From: Deltaproteobacteria bacterium IMCC39524
GTDB lineage: Bacteria > Desulfobacterota > Desulfuromonadia > Desulfuromonadales > BM103
NCBI GenBank assembly: GCA_029667085.1
Contig: JARUHJ010000005.1
Span: 248,001 to 312,000 of the forward strand
Direction of reading: 5' to 3'
DNA length: 64,000 nucleotides
Below the pieces are notes generated by a model. That model had not been told where the DNA came from. It made no database searches and saw only the letters and a list, made by a program, of their open reading frames with translations. The stretch's first letter is position 1; each line of letters opens with the position of its first letter. A program made the position numbers and the translations under genes. Positions 38,023-46,826 of the stretch are shown here, in pieces.

Positions 38023-39527
38023 CCGAAGACTCCACCCCCAAACAAGACAATGGCGAAACGCCAAGCAGGACTCCGAACCTGATTCCTCCTGATGCAACCG
38101 CAGGAGAGGAGCAGAGACCTTCCCGCACCCCGTTGCTGATAGTGGTTGGTGGCTTGTTGCTGGTGACCGCGGCCCTTCTGGTTGTTCTGCTTCCGCTTAT
38201 GAGTGAGAACCGAACGGCACCGACAACCGCGCTTGAAACCGACACACTCAAGCCACAGGCTCCAATCCAAAAGCAGGCGGCCACAAGTCCGGAAGCGACG
38301 GATCAGGCGGCAACCGAGATCGAACAACTGATCGGAACCTGGTTGCGTAAGCAGGCTGAAGGCGAAGCTGAGAACGTCGCAGCATGGGGTGGTGAAAGCT
38401 ATGTCGCGGCCACGACCCGGGGCAAAGAATGCAGCCAGTTGCTGCAAAAAAAACAGTACCTTCCGGCGAGAGAAGCTTGCAATCAAGCGATCGATAAACT
38501 GAGCGCTCTCATGGCGTCAAAAGAGGCGCTTCTCGAAGAGACCGTTGTTGCGGGACTGCTGGCTCTTGAGCAGGGCAACCCGGAGCTTGCAGTCGAATAT
38601 TTCCAGCAAGCTCTCGCCATCGATGCCGATCAAGAAAAAGCCTCAGCGGGTCTGCGCAGAGCAAAGCAACTGCCCACGGTGCTGCGTTTCATGCAAGACG
38701 GCGAGACCATGGAAACCGCCGGTGATCCGGAAGGCGCGCTTCGGGCGTTTTCAGAGGCCGCAACTCTTGATCCCGACTATGCGTCGGCGCAGCAGGCTCT
38801 GGCCCGGGTCAAAGCAGCGATCGCCGAAAAAGAGTTTCAGCTGGCCATGAGCCGTGCCCTTCAGGCGATGGCCGAGGGCAAAAACCTGGCCGCCAGGACA
38901 GCTCTGCAAAAAGCCGAAACCATCAAGCCCGGAGATCGTGCTGTTCACGATCTCAAGCAACAGCTTTTGCTGAACCAGCGTGCCGCCAGACTGTCCACCC
39001 TGCGTCAGAACGCAGAGCGCATGGAGCGGGAAGAGCGTTGGCCGGAGGTCTTAAAAACCTGCACGGAGGCGCTCAGCCTGGATTCAAATGCGGCCTTCGC
39101 CTCCAGTTGCAAGGAACGGGCGAGGTTGCGGGTTGAGTTGGACAATCAGTTTGCAGCGATTTTCGCCAAGCCGGAACGTCTCTTCACCGAGGGACCCAGG
39201 AAAGAGGCCCGACAAACGTTACGCTATGCCTCGCAATTCTCTCCCCGCGGACCAATTCTCGCGTCACAGATGGACCGGCTTGACGTGTTGGTCACCGAGG
39301 CCGAGGCCGAGATTGAAGTCGTGATTATTTCGGACGGGCTGACGGATGTGGCGATCTATCATGTCGGCCGTCTGGGCCTTTTCCAGGAAAAACAACTTGT
39401 TCTGCGCACAGGCAATTATACCGCCACTGGCAGCCGTAACGGCTTCAGGGATGTGCGGCAGACACTCAAAGTTCGACCAGGCTCCGGCAAAATGGTCTTC
39501 ACCCTGCGCTGCGAGGAACCGATTTGA
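38019..39527 (+). CDS. Membrane-anchored TPR protein of the TolQ/vWA operon
   Basis: A 502-residue protein: a proline-rich cytosolic N-terminus, one membrane helix (about 38-60, LLIVVGGLLLVTAALLVVLL), then a periplasmic array of TPR-like helices (about 140-400; for example LLALEQGNPELAVEYFQQAL and GDPEGALRAFSEAATLDPDY). The last 80 residues are beta-rich and PEGA-like, ending in a single Cys segment (LRCEEPI). It probably scaffolds periplasmic partners. The ATGA overlap with the upstream gene and TTGA overlap with the downstream gene show tight coupling. Confidence 0.8.
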   Translation: MTEDSTPKQDNGETPSRTPNLIPPDATAGEEQRPSRTPLLIVVGGLLLVTAALLVVLLPLMSENRTAPTTALETDTLKPQAPIQKQAATSPEATDQAATEIEQLIGTWLRKQAEGEAENVAAWGGESYVAATTRGKECSQLLQKKQYLPAREACNQAIDKLSALMASKEALLEETVVAGLLALEQGNPELAVEYFQQALAIDADQEKASAGLRRAKQLPTVLRFMQDGETMETAGDPEGALRAFSEAATLDPDYASAQQALARVKAAIAEKEFQLAMSRALQAMAEGKNLAARTALQKAETIKPGDRAVHDLKQQLLLNQRAARLSTLRQNAERMEREERWPEVLKTCTEALSLDSNAAFASSCKERARLRVELDNQFAAIFAKPERLFTEGPRKEARQTLRYASQFSPRGPILASQMDRLDVLVTEAEAEIEVVIISDGLTDVAIYHVGRLGLFQEKQLVLRTGNYTATGSRNGFRDVRQTLKVRPGSGKMVFTLRCEEPI

Positions 39528-41920
39528 ACCGTCTGATCGAAATAATCGGCAGAGAAGAGACTCTCAAATTTGATGAGACCAGCCTGCCTCTGCTCATCGG
39601 TATGGACGCCACCGCCCATGTTCGTCTGGATGGCAACGGGGGCATCGTCGCTTATATTGCGGAGTCCCGTAACCATCTCTTTCTGCAGCCTGCGGACACC
39701 ACCGCACCGAGTTCTTTTTTTCATAATGATGAACCGGTGACCGGTTCGGTCTGGCTGAAAGCTGGCGATACGACCCGCATCGGGGATACCCTCATCTCCT
39801 GGCATCTTTCAGGACAGCGTGTAGAGATCCATCTCTCCAAAACCTCGGCCCAGATGCTGCGCCCCCCTGTTGAGCCCCCGGAGGAAAGCGGCGTTGAAGA
39901 ACTGATCCTGCCGGTTGTCGAGGCGCCAAAAACCAATGGACACAGGCTTCGGAACCTGGTCGTTATGCTCTTCCTGCTCCTTTTAACCGGAGCGGCCTTT
40001 GTGCTGCTGGCCAACCCCCTCTCTGTCATGGTCACACCCGTTCCGGACAACCTCTCGGTGTCCGGCTTTCCACCACCACTGAAATCCGGCGACAGCTACC
40101 TGGGGATTTCCGGTCGTTACACCCTCCATGCCGAGAAGAAGGGCTACCTCCCCTTAGAAGAGACCATTGAAATTACTGACCGCGGCAGTCACTACAGCTT
40201 CACCATGGAGAAGCTGCCGGGTCTGCTTGACCTGACCAGCAACCCCTCTGGAGCCACCGTACTGGTCGATGGCCTTGCGAGGGGAGAAACCCCTCTCCAG
40301 AGTGTGGAGATGCCTGCTGGTAGCCTTAGCATAGGCTTCGAGCATGAACGCTACCTGTCACACGAAGCAACGATCGAAATCGAAGGTTTTGGTGCGAAAC
40401 AGGCACTGCACGTCGAACTCAAACCGGCCTGGGCCATGGTCACTCTTCGCACAGAACCGGAGGACGCAACCCTGTGTGTCGACGGCGAGGAGCTTGGCAC
40501 AACGCCGCTGGAGTTGGAGTTGATCGCCGGCAGTCGCGAGCTGGTCTTCAGCAAGGAGAACTTCTCTCCTCTCGAAGTCGAGCTAGACGTTGTCGCGGGG
40601 GAGGACATGACGCCCGCTGTTTACCAGCTTGAACCGGCGCCGGCCAAGCTTGCCGTCGCGTCGGTTCCGACCGGGGCCACGGCCACTATCGACGGTGACT
40701 ACAAAGGGCTGGCGCCTCTTTCCATTGAGCTATCGCCAGGAGACAAACACGTCCTCCGCCTGACCTTGCCCGGCTATCAGCCGGCAAACCGCAAGGTGCT
40801 ATTGGAACCAGAAGAGGAGCGTGAGCTCAATATCAAGCTCGAGCCGGAGTACGGCACGATCTTCATCACCGGAGATCCGGCAGATGCCATCCTCTATATC
40901 GACGGCAAGAAGCAAACTTTGTCCAGCGGTCGCTTCCGACTGACCACCAAACCTCACACTGTCGAAATGAAGGCGAAAGGTTACAACAGCGCAAGCAAGA
41001 CCGTGACGCCACAGGCCGCTTACAGTCAACGCATCGAGATAAAGCTGCAAAGCAAACAGGCAGCGATCACGCCTGGAAACGTGACCGCCCTCAAAACGGT
41101 CAAAACAACGGGCCTCGGCCAGAAGCTGATCCTCATCAAACCAAAGCCTTTCATCATGGGAGCCTCCAGGAAAGAAGCGGGGCGTCGTGCCAACGAAAGT
41201 GAGCATAAAGTCGCCATGCAGCGGCACTTCTATCTCTCGTCTCACGAGGTGACAAACGCCGAATACAAACTCTTCCGGGCGCAGCATTCTTCCGGCATGT
41301 CCGGTAACCGCTCTCTCGACATAGATTCACATCCTGTCGCAAACGTTGCCTGGGAGGACGCCGCAAGATTCATGAACTGGCTCAGCAAAAAAGACGGACT
41401 GCCAGCCTTCTACCGTGAAGAGAATGGCACCATGGTTGTCGTCGATCCGGCAGGCTTGGGCTACCGCCTGCCCAGTGAAGCAGAATGGGCCTTCGCTGCC
41501 AGGATAGCTGGCCAGAAAGAACGGGCGCGCTACCCCTGGGTCGGCAAATATCCGCCGAAGACCAAAGCAGGCAACTTTGCCGATGAATCAGCGCGCCACC
41601 TGCTGCCCATGGTCATCGAGGGCTATAACGATGGCTTCGCAGCGAGTGCGCCGACCGCGTCTTTCTCTGCAAACCCGGTAGGCATTCATGACCTCGGCGG
41701 CAATGTGGCGGAGTGGTGTCACGATTACTACTCCGTTTTCAATGGCAATGCGGAAAAGAACGCTGTCGATCCGATGGGCCCGACAAGCGGCGCACATCGC
41801 GTGGTCCGGGGTTCAAGTTGGCGTGACGCCAGCATCACCGAACTGCGCTTCAGTTATCGCCGCTACAGCAGGGAAGCCGCCAATGACATTGGTTTCCGGA
41901 TAGCGAGGTATACAAAATGA
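39524..41920 (+). CDS. FHA-like / TM / five PEGA repeats / FGE-like fusion protein
   Basis: A 798-residue protein from a TTG start with GAGGAA upstream. Residues 1-110 look like a cytosolic FHA-type beta domain; about 144-163 form the only membrane helix. Then come five tandem PEGA-type repeats of about 70 residues (164-232, 233-301, 302-371, 372-441, 442-509), each with the VDG...TPL turn. The C-terminus (about 535-797) is a formylglycine-generating-enzyme/SUMF1-like domain with GYRLPSEAEWAFAAR and DLGGNVAEWCHDYY. The usual active-site Cys after RGGSF is absent (RGSSWRDAS), so a sulfatase-activating role is unlikely. Confidence 0.85.
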   Translation: MNRLIEIIGREETLKFDETSLPLLIGMDATAHVRLDGNGGIVAYIAESRNHLFLQPADTTAPSSFFHNDEPVTGSVWLKAGDTTRIGDTLISWHLSGQRVEIHLSKTSAQMLRPPVEPPEESGVEELILPVVEAPKTNGHRLRNLVVMLFLLLLTGAAFVLLANPLSVMVTPVPDNLSVSGFPPPLKSGDSYLGISGRYTLHAEKKGYLPLEETIEITDRGSHYSFTMEKLPGLLDLTSNPSGATVLVDGLARGETPLQSVEMPAGSLSIGFEHERYLSHEATIEIEGFGAKQALHVELKPAWAMVTLRTEPEDATLCVDGEELGTTPLELELIAGSRELVFSKENFSPLEVELDVVAGEDMTPAVYQLEPAPAKLAVASVPTGATATIDGDYKGLAPLSIELSPGDKHVLRLTLPGYQPANRKVLLEPEEERELNIKLEPEYGTIFITGDPADAILYIDGKKQTLSSGRFRLTTKPHTVEMKAKGYNSASKTVTPQAAYSQRIEIKLQSKQAAITPGNVTALKTVKTTGLGQKLILIKPKPFIMGASRKEAGRRANESEHKVAMQRHFYLSSHEVTNAEYKLFRAQHSSGMSGNRSLDIDSHPVANVAWEDAARFMNWLSKKDGLPAFYREENGTMVVVDPAGLGYRLPSEAEWAFAARIAGQKERARYPWVGKYPPKTKAGNFADESARHLLPMVIEGYNDGFAASAPTASFSANPVGIHDLGGNVAEWCHDYYSVFNGNAEKNAVDPMGPTSGAHRVVRGSSWRDASITELRFSYRRYSREAANDIGFRIARYTK

Positions 41921-42147
41921 GATTCTTGACCATCACGCTGGCCCTGTTCCTGATCACGGCCAGCGCGGTTGCTCTCGACAGGGACACCAGTCAACAGGCC
42001 CAGAAGAGTGTAGAGGCCGGTGAAGTGAAACAGGACGCAGAAAAGAAGGTCCCGAAGGAAAAGAAGTCGCCGGAATGGCCACGCCCCTATAAATCGACTG
42101 AAGAGATAAGTGTGGACAGCATCGTCCCTTTCCCGACTGATATCTGA
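41917..42147 (+). CDS. Small secreted protein of the TolQ/vWA operon
   Basis: A 76-residue protein with a signal peptide (LTITLALFLITASAVA) and a short, lysine/glutamate-rich, proline-containing mature part of about 55 residues. No cysteines or domain are present. It overlaps the stop of the PEGA/FGE gene by ATGA and lies just before the channel gene, so it is probably a small accessory or linker of the complex. I do not recognise it. Confidence 0.65.
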   Translation: MRFLTITLALFLITASAVALDRDTSQQAQKSVEAGEVKQDAEKKVPKEKKSPEWPRPYKSTEEISVDSIVPFPTDI

Positions 42148-42164
42148 ATGAGGTGATACGTCTT

Positions 42165-42974
42165 ATGCGCGGAAAAAATTTCCCAACCGAGATGATCTAC
42201 CAGGTTTTTAGCCTGCTCTTGGTCTTTATCATCGTTCATGGAGCCTATGTCTCCCTGATCCGGCCCAAAGCAGAATCATTCCTGAGCATGCAACAGGCCC
42301 GAATGGTAGAACAGCCCGACGCCGTTCAGGAACAAAGCTTCTACGTGGTCATCCGTGACTTTGAGCAGGAAGCCTGCCTGGTCCTCTTCTTCTGGGCCAT
42401 GGCAATCCTCATCTACAAGGGCGTCGCAATCTGGCGTCAGCAGGGCCAGCTGGATGAAGACCTGCTGCAACTGCCCGGCAACATGCCGATCGGCCCGGAA
42501 GATACACGGGAGTTGATGGGGCGATTACAGGAACTGCCGAGCACGAGCCGTGATTTATTGCTACCGACAGCTTTAATAAATTCGGTGCAGCGGTTCGCCG
42601 CAACCCGCAACATCCAGGATGCAGCCACCTCGGTCCGTGAAACCTGCGAGACCCACGGCGACCGTCTCGATTCCGAGCTCTCCACCATTCGCTATATCGC
42701 CTGGGCCATTCCCTCGGTGGGCTTTATCGGCACCGTGCGCGGTATCGGCGCAGCGCTCTCCCAGGCCCATCGTGCCGTCGAGGGAGATATCACCGGCGTC
42801 ACCCAGAACCTCGGTGTCGCCTTCAACTCCACCTTTATCGCCCTGGTCTTGAGCATTGTGATGATGTTCTTTATTCATCAACTCCAGCACCGCCAGGAGC
42901 GCTTGATCCACGATGCCGGCGCCTACTGCCAGCGCAACCTGATCAACAAACTGCGGATCAAACCCGCACCCTGA
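42165..42974 (+). CDS. MotA/TolQ/ExbB-type proton-channel subunit
   Basis: A 269-residue (from ATG 42165; GTG 42153 is possible) membrane protein with four predicted helices: about 10-32, 70-90, 175-197 and 218-240. The pair of C-terminal helices carries the MotA/TolQ/ExbB signature, seen as AIPSVGFIGTVRGIGAALSQ and NLGVAFNSTFIALVLSIVMM, including the Thr/Ser cluster that lines the ion path in the family. TM1-TM2 enclose a 38-residue loop. Its partner should be a protein with a single Asp-bearing helix; both vWA genes downstream encode exactly such a helix. Confidence 0.88.
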   Translation: MRGKNFPTEMIYQVFSLLLVFIIVHGAYVSLIRPKAESFLSMQQARMVEQPDAVQEQSFYVVIRDFEQEACLVLFFWAMAILIYKGVAIWRQQGQLDEDLLQLPGNMPIGPEDTRELMGRLQELPSTSRDLLLPTALINSVQRFAATRNIQDAATSVRETCETHGDRLDSELSTIRYIAWAIPSVGFIGTVRGIGAALSQAHRAVEGDITGVTQNLGVAFNSTFIALVLSIVMMFFIHQLQHRQERLIHDAGAYCQRNLINKLRIKPAP

Positions 42975-42989
42975 AGCTAAGGTCTTTTC

Positions 42990-44087
42990 GTGCCCCCTCG
43001 TCGACGCAGCAGTTCACAATTCAACCTGGCATTCCTCGATGTCATGTGTTGTGGTTTTGGCGCAGTCGTGCTGTTGGTCATGCTGTTGAACGGTGACATG
43101 CTGGCCACCCGTAAGGAGATCGTCAGCGATCTGCGCAGCGAGGTCACGCGTATCGAACGTGAAGTCAAGGTTGGCAAAGAGCACCTGGTCAGCCTGCAAA
43201 ACAGTATGGTCCAGACCGAAGAGGAAATCGTTCGGACAGAGGGTCTTTCCCGCCAGGTGATCAGCAATCTGGAACAGACCAAACTCGAACTGGCCACGAT
43301 GAGCGGCAACAGCCAGGCGGCAAAAAAACATATCAACGCCCTGCAATCAGACCTCCTCAACCTGGACGCAGAGAGTCGACGAATCGGAGCGGAGCAACAA
43401 ACAGAGCTTGCCCGTGGTGCCCAGGTTCGCGAGTTTATCGGCCAGGGAGACCGCCAGTATCTCACCGGTCTGCGGCTCGGCGGCAAAAGAGTTTTGCTGC
43501 TGGTTGACGCCTCGGCCAGCATGCTCGATGAAACCATCGTCAACATCATCGTCCGTCGCAACCTTGATGACCGCAGCAAGAAATCTGCGCCCAAATGGAA
43601 GCGCACCATCAGAACCGCCGAATGGTTGACCGCCAACCTCCCTGCAGACAGTTCGCTACAACTCTACACCTTCAACACCGAGTCCTCTCCCACCGTAGCT
43701 GATCTGAAGAACAAGTGGGTTAAGACCTCTGACAACAAGAATATCAAACGCATGCTGGCAGCGCTCAAACAGACCACTCCACAGGGGGGGACCAGCCTCT
43801 ACAACGCCTTTGCTGCGGCCGCGCGCATGAAACCGCGTCCGGACAATATCCTCCTGCTCACCGACGGTCTCCCCACCCAGGGGGAGAAAAAGAGTTCGAA
43901 GAACACCATATCGGGCGATGAGCGCCTGAAGCTATTCCATCAGGCGACCGGAGTTCTTCCCAGAGCCGTGCCGATCAATACCATCCTCTTCCCGATGGAA
44001 GGCGACCCCATGGCAGCGGTCTCTTTCTGGAAACTCGCCATAGAGACAGGTGGATCTTTCCTCACCCCAACGAGGGATTGGCCATGA
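42990..44087 (+). CDS. vWA-domain protein with ExbD-like Asp-bearing N-terminal helix (copy 1)
   Basis: A 365-residue protein from a GTG with AAGG seven bases upstream. After a basic cytosolic tip (PPRRRSSSQ), a single membrane helix (about 12-34) holds Asp17 in FNLAFLDVMCCGFGA. A coiled-coil region (about 40-150) leads to a von Willebrand A domain with a complete MIDAS: DASAS (173-177), a Thr in PQGGTSLYNAF, and LLTDG. This places the vWA domain in the periplasm. In ExbD/TolR/MotB proteins the equivalent helix Asp is the proton carrier. Its stop overlaps the start of copy 2 (ATGA). Confidence 0.85.
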   Translation: MPPRRRSSSQFNLAFLDVMCCGFGAVVLLVMLLNGDMLATRKEIVSDLRSEVTRIEREVKVGKEHLVSLQNSMVQTEEEIVRTEGLSRQVISNLEQTKLELATMSGNSQAAKKHINALQSDLLNLDAESRRIGAEQQTELARGAQVREFIGQGDRQYLTGLRLGGKRVLLLVDASASMLDETIVNIIVRRNLDDRSKKSAPKWKRTIRTAEWLTANLPADSSLQLYTFNTESSPTVADLKNKWVKTSDNKNIKRMLAALKQTTPQGGTSLYNAFAAAARMKPRPDNILLLTDGLPTQGEKKSSKNTISGDERLKLFHQATGVLPRAVPINTILFPMEGDPMAAVSFWKLAIETGGSFLTPTRDWP

Positions 44088-45079
44088 GAAGACGCCGCCG
44101 CCAGATTGAGGTTTTCAACCTCTCCTTCCTCGACGTGATCTCCTGCGGTTTCGGGGCCATCATCCTGCTGCTGGTCATCTCGAAGATCTCCGAGCCACGG
44201 GTGATTGAGCAGACCAATGTCGACCTCTCAGGCCTTGTGGTACAGTTGGAAGAAGAGCTTCACGACATCCGTGGGGAAACCCAGATTTTCAACCGGCAGC
44301 TGATCGCCAGGCAGGAGCAGCTCTCCGCAGACAAAGAAAAGCTGGCCCGTCTACAGGGAGCCCTGACCGACATTGAAGGACAATATCAGCTTGCCAGCAC
44401 GGCGGCCGAAGCGCAAAGTCTGATTGCGGATGAGCTAAAGAGCGCCAAACAGGAACTGAGCGACGAGATGCGAAAGTTGCTCACAGACTACCAGCGACCC
44501 AAAGAAGATGCGGTCATCGGCGGCATACCGGTTGACAGCGAATATATCATCTTCGTTATCGACACTTCGGGCAGCATGCAGCGCTTCGCCTGGCCGCTGG
44601 TCCGTCAGAAGATGAAAGAAATCCTCGCCATCTATCCGCGTGTCAAGGGTGTTCAGGTGCTTAACGATATGGGAGACTACATGTTCTCCCAGTATGCCGG
44701 GCGCTGGATTCCGGATTCGAATGCCCGTCGCCGCGCGATCCTCGATCGGCTTTCCTCCTGGGCACCTTTTTCCAACTCCAGCCCGGTTGAAGGGGTCACT
44801 AAAGCAATCCAGCGTTTCTACGCTGCCGATAAACGCATCAGCCTCTACGTCTTCGGTGACGACTTTTCCGGTGGCCTGATGCAGAACGTAGTCAACACTG
44901 TCCGGCAGAAAAACGCCTCTGGCAGCAAGGGCAGCCGGGTGCGCATACACACCGTCGGCTTCCCCGTCCTTATGGCCCAACCGGGAGCAGGCCAGAACGC
45001 GGCACGTTTTGCCGCCCTGATGCGCAAATTGGCCGAAGATAACAACGGCAGCTTCGTCGGTTTAAACAGCTTGAGATAA
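44084..45079 (+). CDS. vWA-domain protein with ExbD-like Asp-bearing N-terminal helix (copy 2)
   Basis: A 331-residue protein with the same plan as copy 1: an arginine-rich tip (MRRRRRQ), one helix (about 12-33) with Asp17 in FNLSFLDVISCGFGA, a coiled coil (about 45-135) and a vWA domain with DTSGS (160-164) and YVFGDDFSG. The MIDAS Thr position is less clear than in copy 1. The two proteins align without gaps over the N-terminal helix but diverge in the vWA part, as expected for a heterodimer. I choose ATG 44084 over TTG 44078, since GAGGGA lies upstream. Confidence 0.85.
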   Translation: MRRRRRQIEVFNLSFLDVISCGFGAIILLLVISKISEPRVIEQTNVDLSGLVVQLEEELHDIRGETQIFNRQLIARQEQLSADKEKLARLQGALTDIEGQYQLASTAAEAQSLIADELKSAKQELSDEMRKLLTDYQRPKEDAVIGGIPVDSEYIIFVIDTSGSMQRFAWPLVRQKMKEILAIYPRVKGVQVLNDMGDYMFSQYAGRWIPDSNARRRAILDRLSSWAPFSNSSPVEGVTKAIQRFYAADKRISLYVFGDDFSGGLMQNVVNTVRQKNASGSKGSRVRIHTVGFPVLMAQPGAGQNAARFAALMRKLAEDNNGSFVGLNSLR

Positions 45080-45093
45080 GAAAGGATTACACA

Positions 45094-45756
45094 ATGAAAC
45101 ATGTTGTCATTACAGGAGCCAATCGTGGCATCGGTCTCGAACTGGCACGTCACTATCAGTCTGAAGGTTGGCGGGTCACGGGGGTCTGTCGGGAATCCTC
45201 GAGCGAGCTGGAGGAAGTCGCAAAGCAAATCATTGAAGACATTGACGTCACCAGCAAGGAATTTGTTGATCTGCTGGTGGCCGCCCTGCAAGGGCAAACG
45301 ATCGACCTGCTGATCAACAACGCTGGCGTCCTGCTCGATGAGACCCTCGGTGAACTTGATTTTGACTCTCTTCGCCTGCAAATGGAGATCAACGCCTTCG
45401 CGCCTTTAAAGATCAGCGAAGCCTTGCTACCCAACATGCCGGAGGGAAGCAAGATTGCCAATATCACCAGCCGCATGGGGTCGATTGCTGACAACTCCTC
45501 CGGTGGGCGTTATGGTTATCGTGCCTCCAAAGCGGCCTTCAACGCCCTTGGACGCAGCCTGGCGATTGACCTGAAAGGGCGTGGCATCGCCGTGGCACAA
45601 TTGCACCCCGGTTTTGTAAAAACCCGCATGGTTGACTTTGGCGGTTTAATAACGCCAGAAGAATCTGCTGCCGGGCTCGCCGAAAGGATTGAGGCTCTCA
45701 ATCTTGACAACTCAGGATCTTTCTGGCACTGCAATGGTGAGGAGCTCCCCTGGTAG
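45094..45756 (+). CDS. Short-chain dehydrogenase/reductase
   Basis: A 220-residue SDR with the NAD(P) motif TGANRGIGLE, the NNAG motif (LLINNAGVL), and catalytic YRASKAAFN with a preceding Ser in ITSRMGS. It resembles CsgA-type or general oxidoreductases. It starts 14 bases after the second vWA gene and is likely co-transcribed, but its cytosolic redox role gives no clear link to the envelope complex. Substrate unknown. Confidence 0.9.
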   Translation: MKHVVITGANRGIGLELARHYQSEGWRVTGVCRESSSELEEVAKQIIEDIDVTSKEFVDLLVAALQGQTIDLLINNAGVLLDETLGELDFDSLRLQMEINAFAPLKISEALLPNMPEGSKIANITSRMGSIADNSSGGRYGYRASKAAFNALGRSLAIDLKGRGIAVAQLHPGFVKTRMVDFGGLITPEESAAGLAERIEALNLDNSGSFWHCNGEELPW

Positions 45757-45989
45757 AATGAAGGCCCGTTTGCCCTTTTTTAACATGCTCGCTACGACGA
45801 TATCTCTGGCGCAAACGCTTGAAGAATGAGGCTTGCTTCCGCAATCATAAACGATCAGGAATTTGGCTTCTTAGGCTGCGCCATTTGTAGGAAGACCTGA
45901 GCAAGGTATACTTAGTCACCGGGTAAAGGTTGCTAGTGTCTTGAGCCTGGGTGCGCAGCCAGTCACTTTTGTCTTTTCGCAGGTTGTCT

Positions 45990-46346
45990 ATGAGTCTCTT
46001 AGCCGACGGTACACAAGAGTTGCATTCGTACCTTTTTAAGGTGCGTGATTCGATCTCTGACAACACGACCAACCTTGATGCGATAAAAGCTGCTCTGGTT
46101 GAGTTGCTGGTCTACTTATGCTCACAAGAAGGCCGCACTGCCGATAACTGCACTACAGCAGATACCTTCTTCCGACTTCATGCTGATTATGGTTTTAATT
46201 GGATCCATCTGCCGGAAGAGCTTCAGTTGATTCTGGAAGATATTGGAGGGCAGTTACACGACACTTTGGAACATCCCGACACAGCAACGAACTTTCAAAG
46301 CACGCCAGAGCAGTTGCTCACAAGAATCCATTGTTTGAGCTTCTAA
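45990..46346 (+). CDS. Hypothetical protein
   Basis: A 118-residue soluble, mostly helical, acidic protein with no signal peptide or membrane helix. AGG lies eight bases before the ATG chosen (MSLLADGTQEL); a longer in-frame extension from 45951 is less likely. It contains a few scattered cysteines (YLCS, DNCTT, IHCLSF). It stands alone in a gene-poor stretch. No family recognised. Confidence 0.5.
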   Translation: MSLLADGTQELHSYLFKVRDSISDNTTNLDAIKAALVELLVYLCSQEGRTADNCTTADTFFRLHADYGFNWIHLPEELQLILEDIGGQLHDTLEHPDTATNFQSTPEQLLTRIHCLSF

Positions 46347-46826
46347 AGCCCCATTCACTTTCTTAAAAGTCACGAGTTCTGAGCCGAAAATTAGCTTCTT
46401 ATTGATAGAGCCATTCAGGACGCTCTTTAATGCACAAAACTATGGCTGCCAGGGATCGAGCTCTGGCGGCCTTGTTTATTTCATTTTTCCTGTTGGCATA
46501 TCCAACCAAAGAAGCAATCTATCAACCAGAACAGACTTCTTCATGCTCTACCTCCTAAAAAAACCTTTGAGGGCTCTGTCAGGGCAGGTTATGAGATCAA
46601 AGAGTGCTATTAAAATGCGCTTTGAGAACAATTTATCACCCTCGAAACTATCCAGGACGATAAATAAGCCACCCGATATTGAACAAAGCGCTCTTCTTGG
46701 TATAGTTCTCTTAGCATATATATAAGATTTTCTATTCCCACTGAACAAAAGGCTGAACGACTGTCTTCTGGTTTAGTCATTTCAAATGAAGTTTTGCTCC
46801 TTCAACGTTGGAATATTTAAGCTATT
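46347..46826. other. Gene-poor region upstream of gltS
   Basis: A 480-base stretch. Short open frames on both strands look like chance, without ribosome sites or recognisable products. The only feature seen is the gltS promoter at its right end. Confidence 0.4.
46679..46706 (+). promoter_or_regulatory. Predicted promoter of gltS
   Basis: TTGAAC (46679-46684), a 16-base spacer ending in TTGG, and TATAGT (46701-46706). Confidence 0.5.

Noticed and set aside
42165-45079. Zorya-type defence system (MotA-like channel with partner proteins)
   Set aside because: There is a MotA/TolQ-like protein, but no ZorB-type OmpA peptidoglycan-binding partner and no helicase or nuclease gene beside it; the vWA partners point elsewhere.
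46402-46748. Overlapping short frames on both strands upstream of gltS
   Set aside because: They are of similar length on both strands, lack ribosome sites and recognisable products, and are AT-rich relative to neighbouring genes.
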